NCBI GenBank assembly: GCA_965216915.1
Contig: CBDCGS010000011.1
Coordinates: forward strand, 124,001-188,000
Reading direction: 5' to 3'
DNA from: CBDCGS01 sp965216915
GTDB taxonomy: Bacteria > Pseudomonadota > Alphaproteobacteria > UBA828
Length of the DNA: 64,000 nucleotides
The notes beneath the pieces were generated by a model, which saw only the letters and a list, made by a program, of their open reading frames with translations, did not search any database and was not told the DNA's origin. Shown here piece after piece: positions 18,005-27,445 of this stretch; position 1 is the stretch's first letter, and the number at the start of each line of letters is the position of its first letter. The position numbers and the translations under genes were made by a program.

Positions 18005-18113
18005 GGGCGATCCGTCGTCTCCACCGCCCCATCTTAGGGCCTGCCGCCACGAGGGTCGACGCGCTCGCGCGCACCGCTATGATCGCGCCACGATCAGGAT
18101 GAGGAGACGGGGG

Positions 18114-19130
18114 GTGAAAGCACTTCTCCATGAAGGCGATGGCCTCAACGGGGTGCGCTATGGCGAGATCGACCGACCGCCACTCGGCCCGCGCGAGGTC
18201 GTGATCAAGATCAAAGCGGCTGCGCTCAATCATCGCGATCTATCGGTCACGCGCTTGCGCGAGCCCACCCTGCCGGCGGTCGTTCTGGGGTCCGACGGGG
18301 CCGGCGTGATCGCCGAGGTGGGTGCCGCGGTCGACGATCTCGCGCCCGGTGCCGAGGTGGTCGTGAACGCGAGCCTCGATTGGGACAACCGCACGCACGT
18401 CCCACTCGGCGAGTATCACACGGACTACAAGATCCTTGGCTATCCACACCACGGCACCTTCGCCGAGACGCTCGTCATCGGTCGCCATCAGGTCGAGCCC
18501 AAGCCGGCGTTCTTGAGCTGGCAGGAGGCCGCGGCCTTTCCGCTCGTCGGCCTGACGACCTACCGCGCGCTCTTCACCGAGGGCCGGCTCACGGCTGGCC
18601 AAGTGGTCTTGATCCCCGGGATCGGCGGCGGCGCAGCCAGCCAAGCGCTGCTCTTCGCCAAGGCGGCCGGTGCGCGCGTGGTCGTCACCTCGCGCGATGC
18701 CGGTAAATGCGACGCCGCGCGCGCACTCGGCGCCGACCTCGCGCTGCCGAGCGATGCCGAATGGTCCGCGGCGGTGCGCGAGATCAGCGGCGGTCGAGGC
18801 GCCGACATCGTGATCGAAACGGTCGGCGCACCGACCTTCGACAAATCGATGGCGGCACTGGCGAATGGCGGATGCCTCGTCGTGTTCGGCGTTGCGGGCG
18901 GCGCCGATGTGACGGTCGACCTTCGCAGTCTTTTCCTGCACTGGCAGTCCATCATCGGCACCACGATGGGCAGCCGCGACGAGTTCCGCGCCATGCTGGC
19001 ATTCGTCGAGGCGCATCGCATACGCCCGGTGATCGACCGGACGTTTCCGTTGGCCGAAGGCGTCGACGCGATGCGCTACCTCGCGAGCGGCGCGCAGATG
19101 GGCAACATCGTGCTGGAGGTCGACCCATGA
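18114..19130 (+). CDS. Zinc-binding-type MDR dehydrogenase / quinone oxidoreductase
   Basis: A 338-residue medium-chain dehydrogenase/reductase. The N-terminal catalytic domain includes AAALNHRDL, typical of quinone oxidoreductases that lack the catalytic zinc cysteine. The Rossmann part has IPGIGGGAASQALLFAKAAGARVVVTS near residue 165. The GTG at 18114 is chosen because a GGAGACGGGG run precedes it and VKALLHEGDG matches the family opening; an ATG at 18099 is possible. Its stop overlaps the hyuB start (ATGA), linking it to the hydantoinase pair. Confidence 0.85.
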   Translation: MKALLHEGDGLNGVRYGEIDRPPLGPREVVIKIKAAALNHRDLSVTRLREPTLPAVVLGSDGAGVIAEVGAAVDDLAPGAEVVVNASLDWDNRTHVPLGEYHTDYKILGYPHHGTFAETLVIGRHQVEPKPAFLSWQEAAAFPLVGLTTYRALFTEGRLTAGQVVLIPGIGGGAASQALLFAKAAGARVVVTSRDAGKCDAARALGADLALPSDAEWSAAVREISGGRGADIVIETVGAPTFDKSMAALANGGCLVVFGVAGGADVTVDLRSLFLHWQSIIGTTMGSRDEFRAMLAFVEAHRIRPVIDRTFPLAEGVDAMRYLASGAQMGNIVLEVDP

Positions 19131-20950
19131 CCGACGCGGTGGCATCCGGAAGCCGGGGCGACGACGCCGATCCGTTCGCCTTCGAGCTGTTCAAGAACGC
19201 GATCTTCGCGATCGCGGACGAGATGGCGCTTACCGTGTGTCGCACGACCTACTCGGGCGTGCTCCGCGACAACATGGATTTCTCCACCGCGCTTGCGGAC
19301 GCCGACGGCAAGCTGATCGCGCAAGGCCTGACGCTGCCCGGCCATCTCGGCTCGATTCCGACCGCGCTCGAGGCGGTCATGCGCCATTTCGGCGATGCCA
19401 TTCGCCCGGGCGACATGTTCATCATGAACGACCCGTTCGACGGCGGCATGCACCTGCCGGACATCTTCGTGTTCAAGCCGATCTTCTCCGGCGACAGGCG
19501 CCTCGCCTTCGCCGCGACCGTTTGCCACCACACCGATGTCGGCGGGCGCGTCGCCGGGTCCAACGCCGCCGATTCGACCGAGATCTATCAGGAGGGCTTG
19601 CGCATCCCGCCGCTTCGCCTCTTCGATCGTGGCGAGCGAAACGAGACCCTGTTCGCGCTGATCGAGAAGAACGTGCGGGTCCCGGTGAAGGTGTTCGGCG
19701 ATCTGCGGGCGCAGCTCGCGGCGTGCCACATCGCGGAGCGGCAATTTCTCGACGTCGTCACACAGTACGGCGTCGATGCCACGCGGACCCATCTGCGCGA
19801 GATCATCGACTATGCGGAAAAGCTGACCCGCGCCGCGCTCCGGGAGTTGCCCGACGGCGAAGCGAGCTTCGAGGATTGGATCGACGACGACGGTGTTGAA
19901 CGCGGCAAGCCGATCCGCCTGTTCGTCACGCTGCGCAAGGAGGGCGACACGCTGGCCGCGGATTGGACGGGCAGCGCACCCCAGGTCAAGGGCGCGATCA
20001 ACAGCACACTCTCCTGGACCAAGGCGGCGACCTACACCGCGATCCGCTCCGTGTTGCCGCCCGGCATCCCCAACAATGAGGGCGTGTTTCGCGCGATCAC
20101 GGTCACGGCGCCGCCCGGCACCATCACCAACGCGGTCCTGCCGGCGGCGTGCGCGGCGCGCGGACTGACCGGCTTTCGCATGGTCGACTGCGCGTTCGGC
20201 GCCCTCGCCATGATGCTGCCGGACAAGGTGTTCGCCGCATCCGACGGCGGCAATACGGGCATTACGATCGGCGGCTACCGGCCCGACCGCACGCCTTTCA
20301 TCTATGTCGACTTCACCTGCGGCACCTGGGGCGGGCGGCCATGGGCCGATGGGCTGGACGGCAACTCGAACATCTTCGCCAACATGGCCTCGCAGTCGGT
20401 CGAAATCACGGAGGCGGAGCAGCCTCTGCAGATTCTGAGCTACGAGTTCGTCGCTGACCGCGCTGGCCCAGGCCGCTATCGCGGTGGCGTGCCCTATCGG
20501 CGCGACTATCGCTTTCTGGAAGCCGAGGGCCTACTCCAGGTGCGGGCAGACCGAAACACGATCCGGCCCTATGGGCTCTACAGCGGAAGCCCGGGTGCGC
20601 CATCACGCAACATGCTCAATCCCCACGGCGAGGCGCGTCCGTTGCCGGCCAAGGTCACGATGACCATCGAGCGAGGCACCGTGTTTCGGCACGAGCTGGC
20701 CGGCGCCGGCGGTTGGGGCGATCCCCTGGAGCGGGATCCGGAGGCGGTGCTCCGCGACCTCCGGAATGAGCTGATCAGCGCGGTGAGCGCACGCGATGAT
20801 TATGGCGTCGTGATCGATGTCGCGGCATGGCAGATCGACCGGGCTGCCACCGAGGCCCGGCGCGCCGCGTTGCGCGTCGAGCGCGGATGGTCAGAGCCGC
20901 CGGTCGTTTCCTTCGGCGCCACGCCGCCCGACGAGGCAGCGAAAGCATGA
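19127..20950 (+). CDS. hyuB: Hydantoinase B / oxoprolinase family subunit
   Basis: A 607-residue HyuB-type subunit of an ATP-dependent cyclic amide hydrolase (N-methylhydantoinase, 5-oxoprolinase or acetone-carboxylase-like family). Typical blocks are CRTTYSGVLRDNMDFSTALAD near residue 40, MFIMNDPFDGGMHLPDIF near residue 97, CHHTDVGGRVAGSNA, and the C-terminal GAGGWGDPLERDPEAV. It overlaps the upstream oxidoreductase and the downstream hyuA by ATGA junctions, so HyuB and HyuA are made together. The substrate cannot be read from sequence. Confidence 0.9.
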   Translation: MTDAVASGSRGDDADPFAFELFKNAIFAIADEMALTVCRTTYSGVLRDNMDFSTALADADGKLIAQGLTLPGHLGSIPTALEAVMRHFGDAIRPGDMFIMNDPFDGGMHLPDIFVFKPIFSGDRRLAFAATVCHHTDVGGRVAGSNAADSTEIYQEGLRIPPLRLFDRGERNETLFALIEKNVRVPVKVFGDLRAQLAACHIAERQFLDVVTQYGVDATRTHLREIIDYAEKLTRAALRELPDGEASFEDWIDDDGVERGKPIRLFVTLRKEGDTLAADWTGSAPQVKGAINSTLSWTKAATYTAIRSVLPPGIPNNEGVFRAITVTAPPGTITNAVLPAACAARGLTGFRMVDCAFGALAMMLPDKVFAASDGGNTGITIGGYRPDRTPFIYVDFTCGTWGGRPWADGLDGNSNIFANMASQSVEITEAEQPLQILSYEFVADRAGPGRYRGGVPYRRDYRFLEAEGLLQVRADRNTIRPYGLYSGSPGAPSRNMLNPHGEARPLPAKVTMTIERGTVFRHELAGAGGWGDPLERDPEAVLRDLRNELISAVSARDDYGVVIDVAAWQIDRAATEARRAALRVERGWSEPPVVSFGATPPDEAAKA

Positions 20951-23037
20951 GCGCAGGCGGTTTCCGCGTCGGCATCGACATCGGCGGCACCTTCACCGAC
21001 ATCGTGATGCTGGCAGCCGACGGAACGGTCGCAACGCGCAAGGTGTCGTCCAGCGTCGATGATTACGCGCGTGCGATCATCGAAGGCCTGACCGAGCTCC
21101 TCGCAGCGCAATCGATCGAGGCCGGTGCGATCGGGGAGATCCGCCACGGCACCACCGTCGCATCGAATGCCCTCCTGGAGCGAAAGGGCGCGCGCACCGG
21201 CTTGATCGCGACTGAGGGTTTCCGCGACATCCTGGAGATTCGCAATTTGCGCATGCCGCGCCTCTACGACCTGGCGTGGGACAAACCACCGCCGCTGGTC
21301 GAGCGCTACTTGCGCCTCGTCGTGAAGGAGCGCATCGACACGGACGGCCACATTCAGACACCACTTGACGAGAGCGAAGCCGCCGCCGCGATCGATCGAC
21401 TCGTGGCCGAGGGCGTCCAGGCGATCGCGATCTGCCTGATCAACTCGTTCGCCAACCCGGTCCACGAGGAACGGATCAAAGCGATCGCGGCCGCGCGCGC
21501 GCCGCACTGCATCATCTGCACGAGCTACGAGGTCTTGCCCGAGATCAAGGAGTACGAGCGCACGTCGACGACGGTGATCAACACCTATGTCGGCCCCATC
21601 GTGCGCGGCTATCTCGAGCGCCTCCGTGGCGGATTGAACGAAATCGGCGCCGCCGCGCCGCTCCTCATCATGCAGTCGAGCGGCGGCCTCACCTCCGCAG
21701 CGGAGGCAACCGAGCGGCCAGTCCACATCATTGAATCGGGCCCTGCCGGCGGCGTGGTCGGCGCGCGCGTCCTGGCCGGAAGGTTCGCGCTCGGCGATTT
21801 GATCACCTTCGATATGGGCGGCACGACGGCCAAGGCCGCGCTGATCGAAGGCGGTGTCGCCGCCGCCGCCGAGGACTTTCAGGTGGGCGGCGGGATCTTG
21901 ACCGGATCTCGCCTCATGACCGGCGGGGGCTACCTGGTCAAGATGCCATCCATCGATCTCGCGGAGGTCGGCGCCGGCGGCGGCTCGCTGATCCGGATCG
22001 ACCGGGGCGGCGCCATGCAAGTGGGGCCGGAAAGCGCAGGCGCGATGCCTGGCCCGGTGTGTTACGACCTGGGCGGCGTCGAACCGACGGTCACCGACGC
22101 AAACCTGGTGCTCGGCTACCTCAATCCGGCACATCTTGTCGGCGGCGCGCTCACGCTCAACGCCGCCAAAGCGCACGAGGCGTTGCGCGAGCGGGTCGCG
22201 ACACCACTCGGCGTGTCTCTCGAGGATGCGGCCTATGGCGCGCATCAGATCGTCGCCTCCAACATGATCCGCGCGATCCGCGCCGTGACGACCGAGCGCG
22301 GCCGCGACCCCCGGCGTTTCACGCTCGCCGCGTTCGGCGGCAATGGCCCGGTGTTCGGAGCGGCGATGGCCCGCGCGCTCGGGATCGGCCGCGTGATCGT
22401 GCCCCAGGCGCCGGGGCTATTCTCGTCGTTCGGCCTGCTGTTCGCCGACGTCGAGCATCACGTGTCGCGCACCTATCGCGGGCTCGTCGCGACACTCGAC
22501 GAAACGCCCCTCAACGAGGCCTGGAATGCCCTAGCGGATGAAGCGCGCCGGCGACTCGCTGCCGACGGCTTCTCGGGAGAGGACGCACGGGTCGAACGCA
22601 ACGCGAGCCTGCACTATGAGGGCCAGACTTACGAGCTCACGGTGCCGGCACCGGCGGGCCCGATGGACCGCGCCGCCCTGCTCGCGCTCGGTGACGCCTT
22701 CAGCGAAGAGCATGAGCGAACATACGGCCACCGCGCGGGGCCCGAGGAGCCCGTCGAGCTCGTCAACATTCGCGTGCTTGGCCGCGGCGTGCGCACGGGC
22801 CTATCGACCCCGCGGCACGTCACGGCAACCGGCGACGCGTCGGACCGATCGCGGCAAGCGTTCTTCGGTCCCACGTTCGGCTGGCACCCGGTGCCGGTCC
22901 TCGCGCGCGGCGACCTCGCCGAGCGGCGGCGCGGGCCGTTGATCGTCGAAGAGTATGACGCAACCTGCGTCGTACCGCCCGACGCGGAAGCCTGGCTGGA
23001 TGAGGCAAGCAATATCGTGATGGCGCTCGACGACTAA
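20947..23037 (+). CDS. hyuA: Hydantoinase A / oxoprolinase family subunit
   Basis: A 696-residue HyuA-type ATPase subunit of the ASKHA superfamily. The phosphate-1 loop GIDIGGTFTDIVML is at about residues 9-22, and the second phosphate motif FDMGGTTAKAALIEGG is near residue 290. GPVFGAAMARALG and the C-terminal YGHRAGPEEPVELVNIRV block complete it. It forms a pair with HyuB immediately upstream. This is one of two HyuA genes in the window; the other (37538-39577) has no adjacent HyuB. Confidence 0.9.
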   Translation: MSAGGFRVGIDIGGTFTDIVMLAADGTVATRKVSSSVDDYARAIIEGLTELLAAQSIEAGAIGEIRHGTTVASNALLERKGARTGLIATEGFRDILEIRNLRMPRLYDLAWDKPPPLVERYLRLVVKERIDTDGHIQTPLDESEAAAAIDRLVAEGVQAIAICLINSFANPVHEERIKAIAAARAPHCIICTSYEVLPEIKEYERTSTTVINTYVGPIVRGYLERLRGGLNEIGAAAPLLIMQSSGGLTSAAEATERPVHIIESGPAGGVVGARVLAGRFALGDLITFDMGGTTAKAALIEGGVAAAAEDFQVGGGILTGSRLMTGGGYLVKMPSIDLAEVGAGGGSLIRIDRGGAMQVGPESAGAMPGPVCYDLGGVEPTVTDANLVLGYLNPAHLVGGALTLNAAKAHEALRERVATPLGVSLEDAAYGAHQIVASNMIRAIRAVTTERGRDPRRFTLAAFGGNGPVFGAAMARALGIGRVIVPQAPGLFSSFGLLFADVEHHVSRTYRGLVATLDETPLNEAWNALADEARRRLAADGFSGEDARVERNASLHYEGQTYELTVPAPAGPMDRAALLALGDAFSEEHERTYGHRAGPEEPVELVNIRVLGRGVRTGLSTPRHVTATGDASDRSRQAFFGPTFGWHPVPVLARGDLAERRRGPLIVEEYDATCVVPPDAEAWLDEASNIVMALDD

Positions 23038-23096
23038 ACGACGCCAGACCATTTCGCACGCGCCCATGCTCACGCGAATGCTCGATCTGCTGAAAT

Positions 23097-23112
23097 CGAC
23101 GCACAGGCGTCG
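23097..23112. terminator. Short hairpin between convergent hyuA and a secreted-protein gene
   Basis: CGACGC and GCGTCG are separated by ACAG, a 6-bp perfect stem in the 107-base gap between two convergent genes. No T-run follows on either strand, so any termination role is weak and uncertain. Confidence 0.25.
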
Positions 23113-23144
23113 TCGCAGATGATCCCACCCGCTCCGGATTGGCG

Positions 23145-23918
23145 CTAGAAACCGCGATAGCGCGGCGTGTCGACCTCGAGCCGCCCGAACCGCCCGAGCG
23201 CCATGTCGGTTTGCACCACGCCGAGCGCATCGCCCGCGGCATCGAGCGCCACAAAGGCGACGTCGTCGATCCGCAAATCGATGGCGGCCGGGTTCAAGCC
23301 GGCGAAGTCCCGGCAAATCTGGGGCAACGCGCCGGCGCCCTCAATTTGACCGCGCGCGATCTCGCGAAACCGCGGCGTTTGGATATCCGCCATGAAGGTT
23401 GCAGGATCGGCAAACCGCAGGTCGGCGCACTGCGGGCCCTGCAAATGCGCGATCAACGCGCGGGCGCCGTCACCTAGCGGTCCGGATTCGCCGACGAACG
23501 CCGCGAGCGCGCTGCCCGACACATAAATCCCGTCCTCGCCCTCGGGCCTCCTGCCCTCGAGCCCGATGAATTCCGCACCCGCGTCGATCGAAAGAAACCC
23601 GCGGAGATAGTAGGCGGCGCTTCCACCCGCATAGGCGATCAGCTCATACTCGAACCCAATCAGCCGGACGCGCGCGATCCCCTGCCCCGTCAATTCCGCG
23701 CGCGTGGCTGCCTTGGCTCCCGGATCCACGCGCCACCCACTGCCCTCGCTCCCCTCGTCGCCGAGGAAATCGGCGCCCGTCGCCGCGAAGAAAGGCTTGA
23801 TCGGCTCTATCGCCTCCGCGAACGCGTCCGCCTTCGCTTGGCGGGCCGCAAGGCCCCCCGACGCGATCACCGCGACCAAACACGCGACGACCGCGAATTT
23901 TTTCCCCTGACAGCGCAC
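23145..23918 (-). CDS. Secreted protein of unknown function
   Basis: A 257-residue protein I do not recognise. It starts at a GTG preceded by GGAGATG and has a clear Sec signal: RCQGKKF, a hydrophobic run VVACLVAVIASGGLAA, and a cleavage-like ARQAKA near residue 28. The mature part is soluble and acidic, with no membrane segments or obvious catalytic motif. Two cysteines near residues 180 and 218 could pair in the periplasm. It is convergent with hyuA and lies 65 bases downstream of the radical SAM gene on the same strand, with no visible functional link. Confidence 0.75.
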   Translation of the reverse strand: MRCQGKKFAVVACLVAVIASGGLAARQAKADAFAEAIEPIKPFFAATGADFLGDEGSEGSGWRVDPGAKAATRAELTGQGIARVRLIGFEYELIAYAGGSAAYYLRGFLSIDAGAEFIGLEGRRPEGEDGIYVSGSALAAFVGESGPLGDGARALIAHLQGPQCADLRFADPATFMADIQTPRFREIARGQIEGAGALPQICRDFAGLNPAAIDLRIDDVAFVALDAAGDALGVVQTDMALGRFGRLEVDTPRYRGF

Positions 23919-23983
23919 GGCACATCTCCTCGTTTCCTGTTCGGGACGATGATAACCCCCCGTCGCGCCGATCGGGACCAGGA

Positions 23984-25087
23984 TCATAGAAGCGTGAGCT
24001 GCGCATCGTCGGCGCGGGGCACACGGAACTGCGAGGTATCCAGGCGACGGGCGCGCTTGACGAGGCCGAGCCGCTTGGTGGCAACCGCGAACCGCTGGGC
24101 GATGAGGTGCGCATAGGGCCCTTCGCCCGTCATCCGTGTGCCGAAGCGCGCATCGTAGAGCCGCCCGCCGCGCATCTCGCGCAGCAAGCTGAGCACACGC
24201 CGCGCCTTCGTCGGCGCGTGCACCGAGAGCCATTCCTGGAAGAGGTCTTTGATCTCGAGCGGCAGGCGCAACAGGATGTAGCCCGCCTCGCTGGCGCCGG
24301 CCTCGGCGGCTTGCGCGAGGATCGCCTCCATCTCGCTGTCGGTGAGCGCGGGAATGAGGGGGGCGACCATGACGGCCGTCGGCACGCCCGCCTTAGCGAG
24401 CGCGCGGATCGCGCCGAGGCGCTTCTCGGGCGTCGCGGCGCGCGGCTCGAGCCGGTTGGCAAGATGCCGGTCAAGCGTTGTGACCGAGACGGCGGCGACC
24501 ACCAGATCGCGCGCCGCCATATCGGCCAGCAGATCAAGGTCGCGCTCGATCAAGGCCGATTTCGTGACGATCCCCACCGGATGATTGTGCGCGCTCAGCA
24601 CCTCCAAGATGCCGCGGGTGAGCTTGAGGCGACGCTCCGTGGGCTGGTAGGGGTCCGTGTTGGTGCCAAGCGCGATCATGCGGCAGACGTAGCTCGGGCG
24701 CGCAAGCTCCCGCGCGAGAAGCGCGGGCGCATCGTGCTTGGCGAGGATGCGGCTCTCGAAGTCTTGGCCGGGCGAGTAGCCGAGGAAGGCATGGGTCGGG
24801 CGGGCAAAGCAATAGACGCAGCCATGCTCGCAGCCCCGATAGACGTTGATCGAGCGGTCGAAGCCGAGGTCGGGCGAGCTGTTGCGTGCCACAACGGAGC
24901 GGCTCTTGTCGGGCTCGACCACCGTTCTGAGCGGCGATGGAGGCTCGTCGACTGTTCCCCAACCATCATCGAATGCGGCGCGTTGATGCGGCTCGAACCG
25001 GCCGGAGCGGTTGCTCGCGGCGCCGCGGCCCTTTCTGAGACTCACGCGGGGCGACTCGATATCAGCGGGGTCCATTGGCTCGACCAT
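23984..25087 (-). CDS. PA0069-type radical SAM protein
   Basis: A 367-residue radical SAM enzyme of the SplB-like PA0069 group. The iron-sulfur cysteines are in INVYRGCEHGCVYCFARPTH (CxxxCxxC) near residue 92. Regions such as IALGTNTDPYQPTERRL and TDSEMEAILAQAAEAGASEAGYILLRLP match the core barrel of this family. Its biological substrate is not established. The ATG at 25087 is a guess among 25087 and 25075, both without a clear ribosome binding site. It is divergent from the glycosyltransferase-like gene. Confidence 0.85.
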   Translation of the reverse strand: MVEPMDPADIESPRVSLRKGRGAASNRSGRFEPHQRAAFDDGWGTVDEPPSPLRTVVEPDKSRSVVARNSSPDLGFDRSINVYRGCEHGCVYCFARPTHAFLGYSPGQDFESRILAKHDAPALLARELARPSYVCRMIALGTNTDPYQPTERRLKLTRGILEVLSAHNHPVGIVTKSALIERDLDLLADMAARDLVVAAVSVTTLDRHLANRLEPRAATPEKRLGAIRALAKAGVPTAVMVAPLIPALTDSEMEAILAQAAEAGASEAGYILLRLPLEIKDLFQEWLSVHAPTKARRVLSLLREMRGGRLYDARFGTRMTGEGPYAHLIAQRFAVATKRLGLVKRARRLDTSQFRVPRADDAQLTLL

Positions 25088-25176
25088 GGCTGGCAGATTG
25101 CATGCAAACCCAGAAAATAACCAGAACAAAAAGGGAATATACCATGTGTACCCTGCGGCTGGGGTATATCGGGCCC

Positions 25177-25869
25177 ATGCTCAGTGTGATCATCCCCACC
25201 CTCAACGCCGCGGTCCCGCTCGCCGGCACGATCGGCAGCCTGGCGGCGGGTCTGCACAAGCTCGCAGGCGCGGGGATCGGCCACGAACTCCTCGTGATCG
25301 ATGGCGGCTCGACCGACCGCACAGTGGAGATCGCCGAGGCCAAGGGCGCGCGGGTCATCGGGAGCGAGCGCGGGCGCGGCCAACAGCTTGCCCAGGGCGG
25401 CAGAGCGGCGCGCGGCGTGTGGCTCCTCTTCCTGCATGCCGACACCCGGCTTGCGGCCGGCTGGGCCGACGCGTTCCTGCGCTTCGCTGAAGCGCCGGGC
25501 GATGGCGAGCGCGCGGCCGTGTTTCGCTTTGCCCTCGATGACGGGGCGGAGGCGGCGCGGCGTGTCGAGGCGCTCGTCGCGTGGCGTTGCCGCCGGTTTG
25601 CCCTGCCCTATGGCGATCAGGGCTTGATCATCGGCAGAACCTTCTACGAGCGACTGGGGGGCTATCGGCCGCTGCCGCTCATGGAGGATGTCGACATCGT
25701 GCGACGCATCGGGCGTGCGCGTTTGGTCTTCCTCGAAACCCCGGCCTTCACGTCCGCCGAGCGCTACCGGCGCGACGGCTACTTCAGCCGCGCGACACGC
25801 AACCTGGTGTGTCTCGGCCTCTATTTCATGGGGGTTCCGCCCGGGATCCTGGCCAAGCTCTACGGATGA
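25177..25869 (+). CDS. Family 2 glycosyltransferase, TIGR04283-like
   Basis: A 230-residue GT-A fold transferase. It opens MLSVIIPTLNAA, with the nucleotide-binding GGSTDRTVEIAEAKGARVI near residue 45 and the metal site FLHADTRL near residue 82. RRDGYFSRATRNLVC closes it. The family name mentions arsenosugar synthesis, but the arsM/arsS partners are absent here, so that role is not supported. An ATG at 25144 with AAGGGA upstream would add 11 residues. Its stop overlaps the start of the next gene. Confidence 0.82.
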   Translation: MLSVIIPTLNAAVPLAGTIGSLAAGLHKLAGAGIGHELLVIDGGSTDRTVEIAEAKGARVIGSERGRGQQLAQGGRAARGVWLLFLHADTRLAAGWADAFLRFAEAPGDGERAAVFRFALDDGAEAARRVEALVAWRCRRFALPYGDQGLIIGRTFYERLGGYRPLPLMEDVDIVRRIGRARLVFLETPAFTSAERYRRDGYFSRATRNLVCLGLYFMGVPPGILAKLYG

Positions 25870-26540
25870 TGGCGCGCGCGCACCGCCACGTCGCTCTGTT
25901 CCTCAAGGAACCGCGGCTCGGCCGCGTGAAGGGCCGCCTCGCGCGGGACATCGGCGCGCCCGCGGCGTGGCGGTTCTACCGCCGGCTCGTGCGCCGGGTC
26001 GGGCCACCCCTGATCCACGACCCGCGCTGGTGCGGATGGATCGCCACCACGCCGCGCGGGTGGCGTGGCAACGACCGCTTTTGGCCCCTCGCAGCGCCGA
26101 CCGTCGACCAAGGCCCCGGCGATATCGGACGGCGCATGCGGCATGTTTTTCTCGCGCTGCCGCCGGGTGCCGCGATCATCGTCGGGAGCGATATTCCAGC
26201 GCTGCGCCCGCATCACATCGCCGACGGCTTTCGCATGCTGGGTCGCGCCGACGTGGTGCTCGGGCCGGCGCGCGATGGCGGCTATTGGCTGATTGGCCTC
26301 AGCGCGCGGGCCCGTCGGGTCGATCTGTTCGCCGATGTTGCGTGGTCAACCCCGCGCGCTCTGGAGGACACGCGCCGGAACATTCCCCGGCATCTGGCGC
26401 TCGGCTTCGCCGCAATGCTTTCCGACGTCGACGACGTCGCGGCCTACGCGATCGCGACGCACTCGATCTCGATGTCGAACTCGAGCGGCCAGGACGCCAT
26501 GGCGACGAAGGTGCGCGCCGGCGGATCGTTCGGGAAATAG
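25866..26540 (+). CDS. TIGR04282/DUF2064-like nucleotidyl- or glycosyltransferase
   Basis: A 224-residue protein of the DUF2064 group, related to small GT-A nucleotidyltransferases. Landmarks are ALFLKEPRLGRVKGRLARDIG near residue 10, the metal-site IIVGSDIPALRPHHI near residue 100, and VVLGPARDGGYWLIGL. It is coupled to the upstream transferase (ATG overlapping TGA). The last 30 or so residues have no family similarity that I can see, because the frame runs 97 bases into the convergent ridA gene, as though an earlier stop codon was lost. Confidence 0.8.
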   Translation: MMARAHRHVALFLKEPRLGRVKGRLARDIGAPAAWRFYRRLVRRVGPPLIHDPRWCGWIATTPRGWRGNDRFWPLAAPTVDQGPGDIGRRMRHVFLALPPGAAIIVGSDIPALRPHHIADGFRMLGRADVVLGPARDGGYWLIGLSARARRVDLFADVAWSTPRALEDTRRNIPRHLALGFAAMLSDVDDVAAYAIATHSISMSNSSGQDAMATKVRAGGSFGK

Positions 26541-26836
26541 CGCGCGTAAATCTCGTTGACCGTGCGGAAATAGGCGGCGTTGGTGATGAAAACGTTCGCC
26601 TTGACCACCTTGTCGAGCGACGAGCCGGCACTCTCGAGCGCGTGTTTGATGTTTTCGAGCACCTTCTCGGTTTGCGCCGCCATGTCGCCCCGGATCATCT
26701 GCCCGGTGTCGAGGTCGAGCGGCGGCAGGCCGGAGACGTAGAGCATGTCGCCCGCGCGCACCACCGGCGACAGCGGCACACCAACCTTTTGCAGCGCCTC
26801 GCTGAGCTTCGGCACATAAACGACGGTCTTCTCCAT
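26444..26836 (-). CDS. RidA family protein (enamine/imine deaminase)
   Basis: A 130-residue RidA/YjgF/UK114 protein, which hydrolyses reactive enamine or imine intermediates from PLP enzymes. The family-defining arginine is in PPARTFVAMASWP near residue 106 and the glutamate in FDIEIECVA near the C-terminus. Its N-terminus is slightly longer than minimal RidA. It has its own start 30 bases after the moaB stop. Its 3' end overlaps the convergent DUF2064 gene by 97 bases. Confidence 0.9.
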   Translation of the reverse strand: MEKTVVYVPKLSEALQKVGVPLSPVVRAGDMLYVSGLPPLDLDTGQMIRGDMAAQTEKVLENIKHALESAGSSLDKVVKANVFITNAAYFRTVNEIYARYFPNDPPARTFVAMASWPLEFDIEIECVAIA

Positions 26837-26866
26837 GACAGTTCCCCCTGTGTCGCCGCGCGATGC

Positions 26867-27427
26867 CTATTCCGCCGGCACAGCGTCGCGTGTGCGGCGC
26901 TCCGTTTCCTGCAAACGTGGCATCAACTCCACGAGGTTGCAGGGCCGCCACCGGCTGTCGAGCTGATATCGCAGGATCTTGTCCCAGCCGTCCTTGCACG
27001 CGCCCGGCGAGCCGGGGAGCGCGAACAAATAGGTGCCGCCGGCGACGCCGCCGGTTGCACGCGACTGCATCGTCGAGGTCCCGATCAGGTCATAGCTCAG
27101 CTGCCGAAACAGCTCGCCGAACCCCGGGATTTCCTTGTCATAGACGGCGGCGAAGGCCTCCGGCGTGACGTCTCGCCCGGTCACGCCCGTCCCGCCCGTC
27201 GCGATCACCGCATCGATCTCGGGGTCGGCGATCCAGGCGCGCAGGCGCTCGACGATCCGCGACCCTTCGTCGGGCAAGATCACGCGGTCCGCGACACGAT
27301 GGCCGGCGCCTTCGATGCGCTCGACCAACACCGCGCCGGATTTGTCGTCCTCGATGCCCCGTGAATCGGAGACCGTCAGGACGGCGATGTTCACGGGCAG
27401 GAATTCATGGCTGTCGCTCAGAGGCAT
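26867..27427 (-). CDS. moaB: Molybdenum cofactor biosynthesis protein MoaB
   Basis: A 186-residue MoaB/Mog-type protein that adenylylates molybdopterin before MoeA inserts molybdate. It has the conserved NIAVLTVSDSRG opening, the active-site ATGGTGVTGRDVTPEA near residue 76 and LFALPGSPGACKDGWDKIL near residue 140. It complements moaD, moaE, moeA and mobB 17 kb away. It lies 18 bases after the lytic transglycosylase gene and is likely in the same transcript. Confidence 0.92.
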   Translation of the reverse strand: MPLSDSHEFLPVNIAVLTVSDSRGIEDDKSGAVLVERIEGAGHRVADRVILPDEGSRIVERLRAWIADPEIDAVIATGGTGVTGRDVTPEAFAAVYDKEIPGFGELFRQLSYDLIGTSTMQSRATGGVAGGTYLFALPGSPGACKDGWDKILRYQLDSRWRPCNLVELMPRLQETERRTRDAVPAE

Positions 27428-27445
27428 GGGCTCGCTCGCGCCTAA

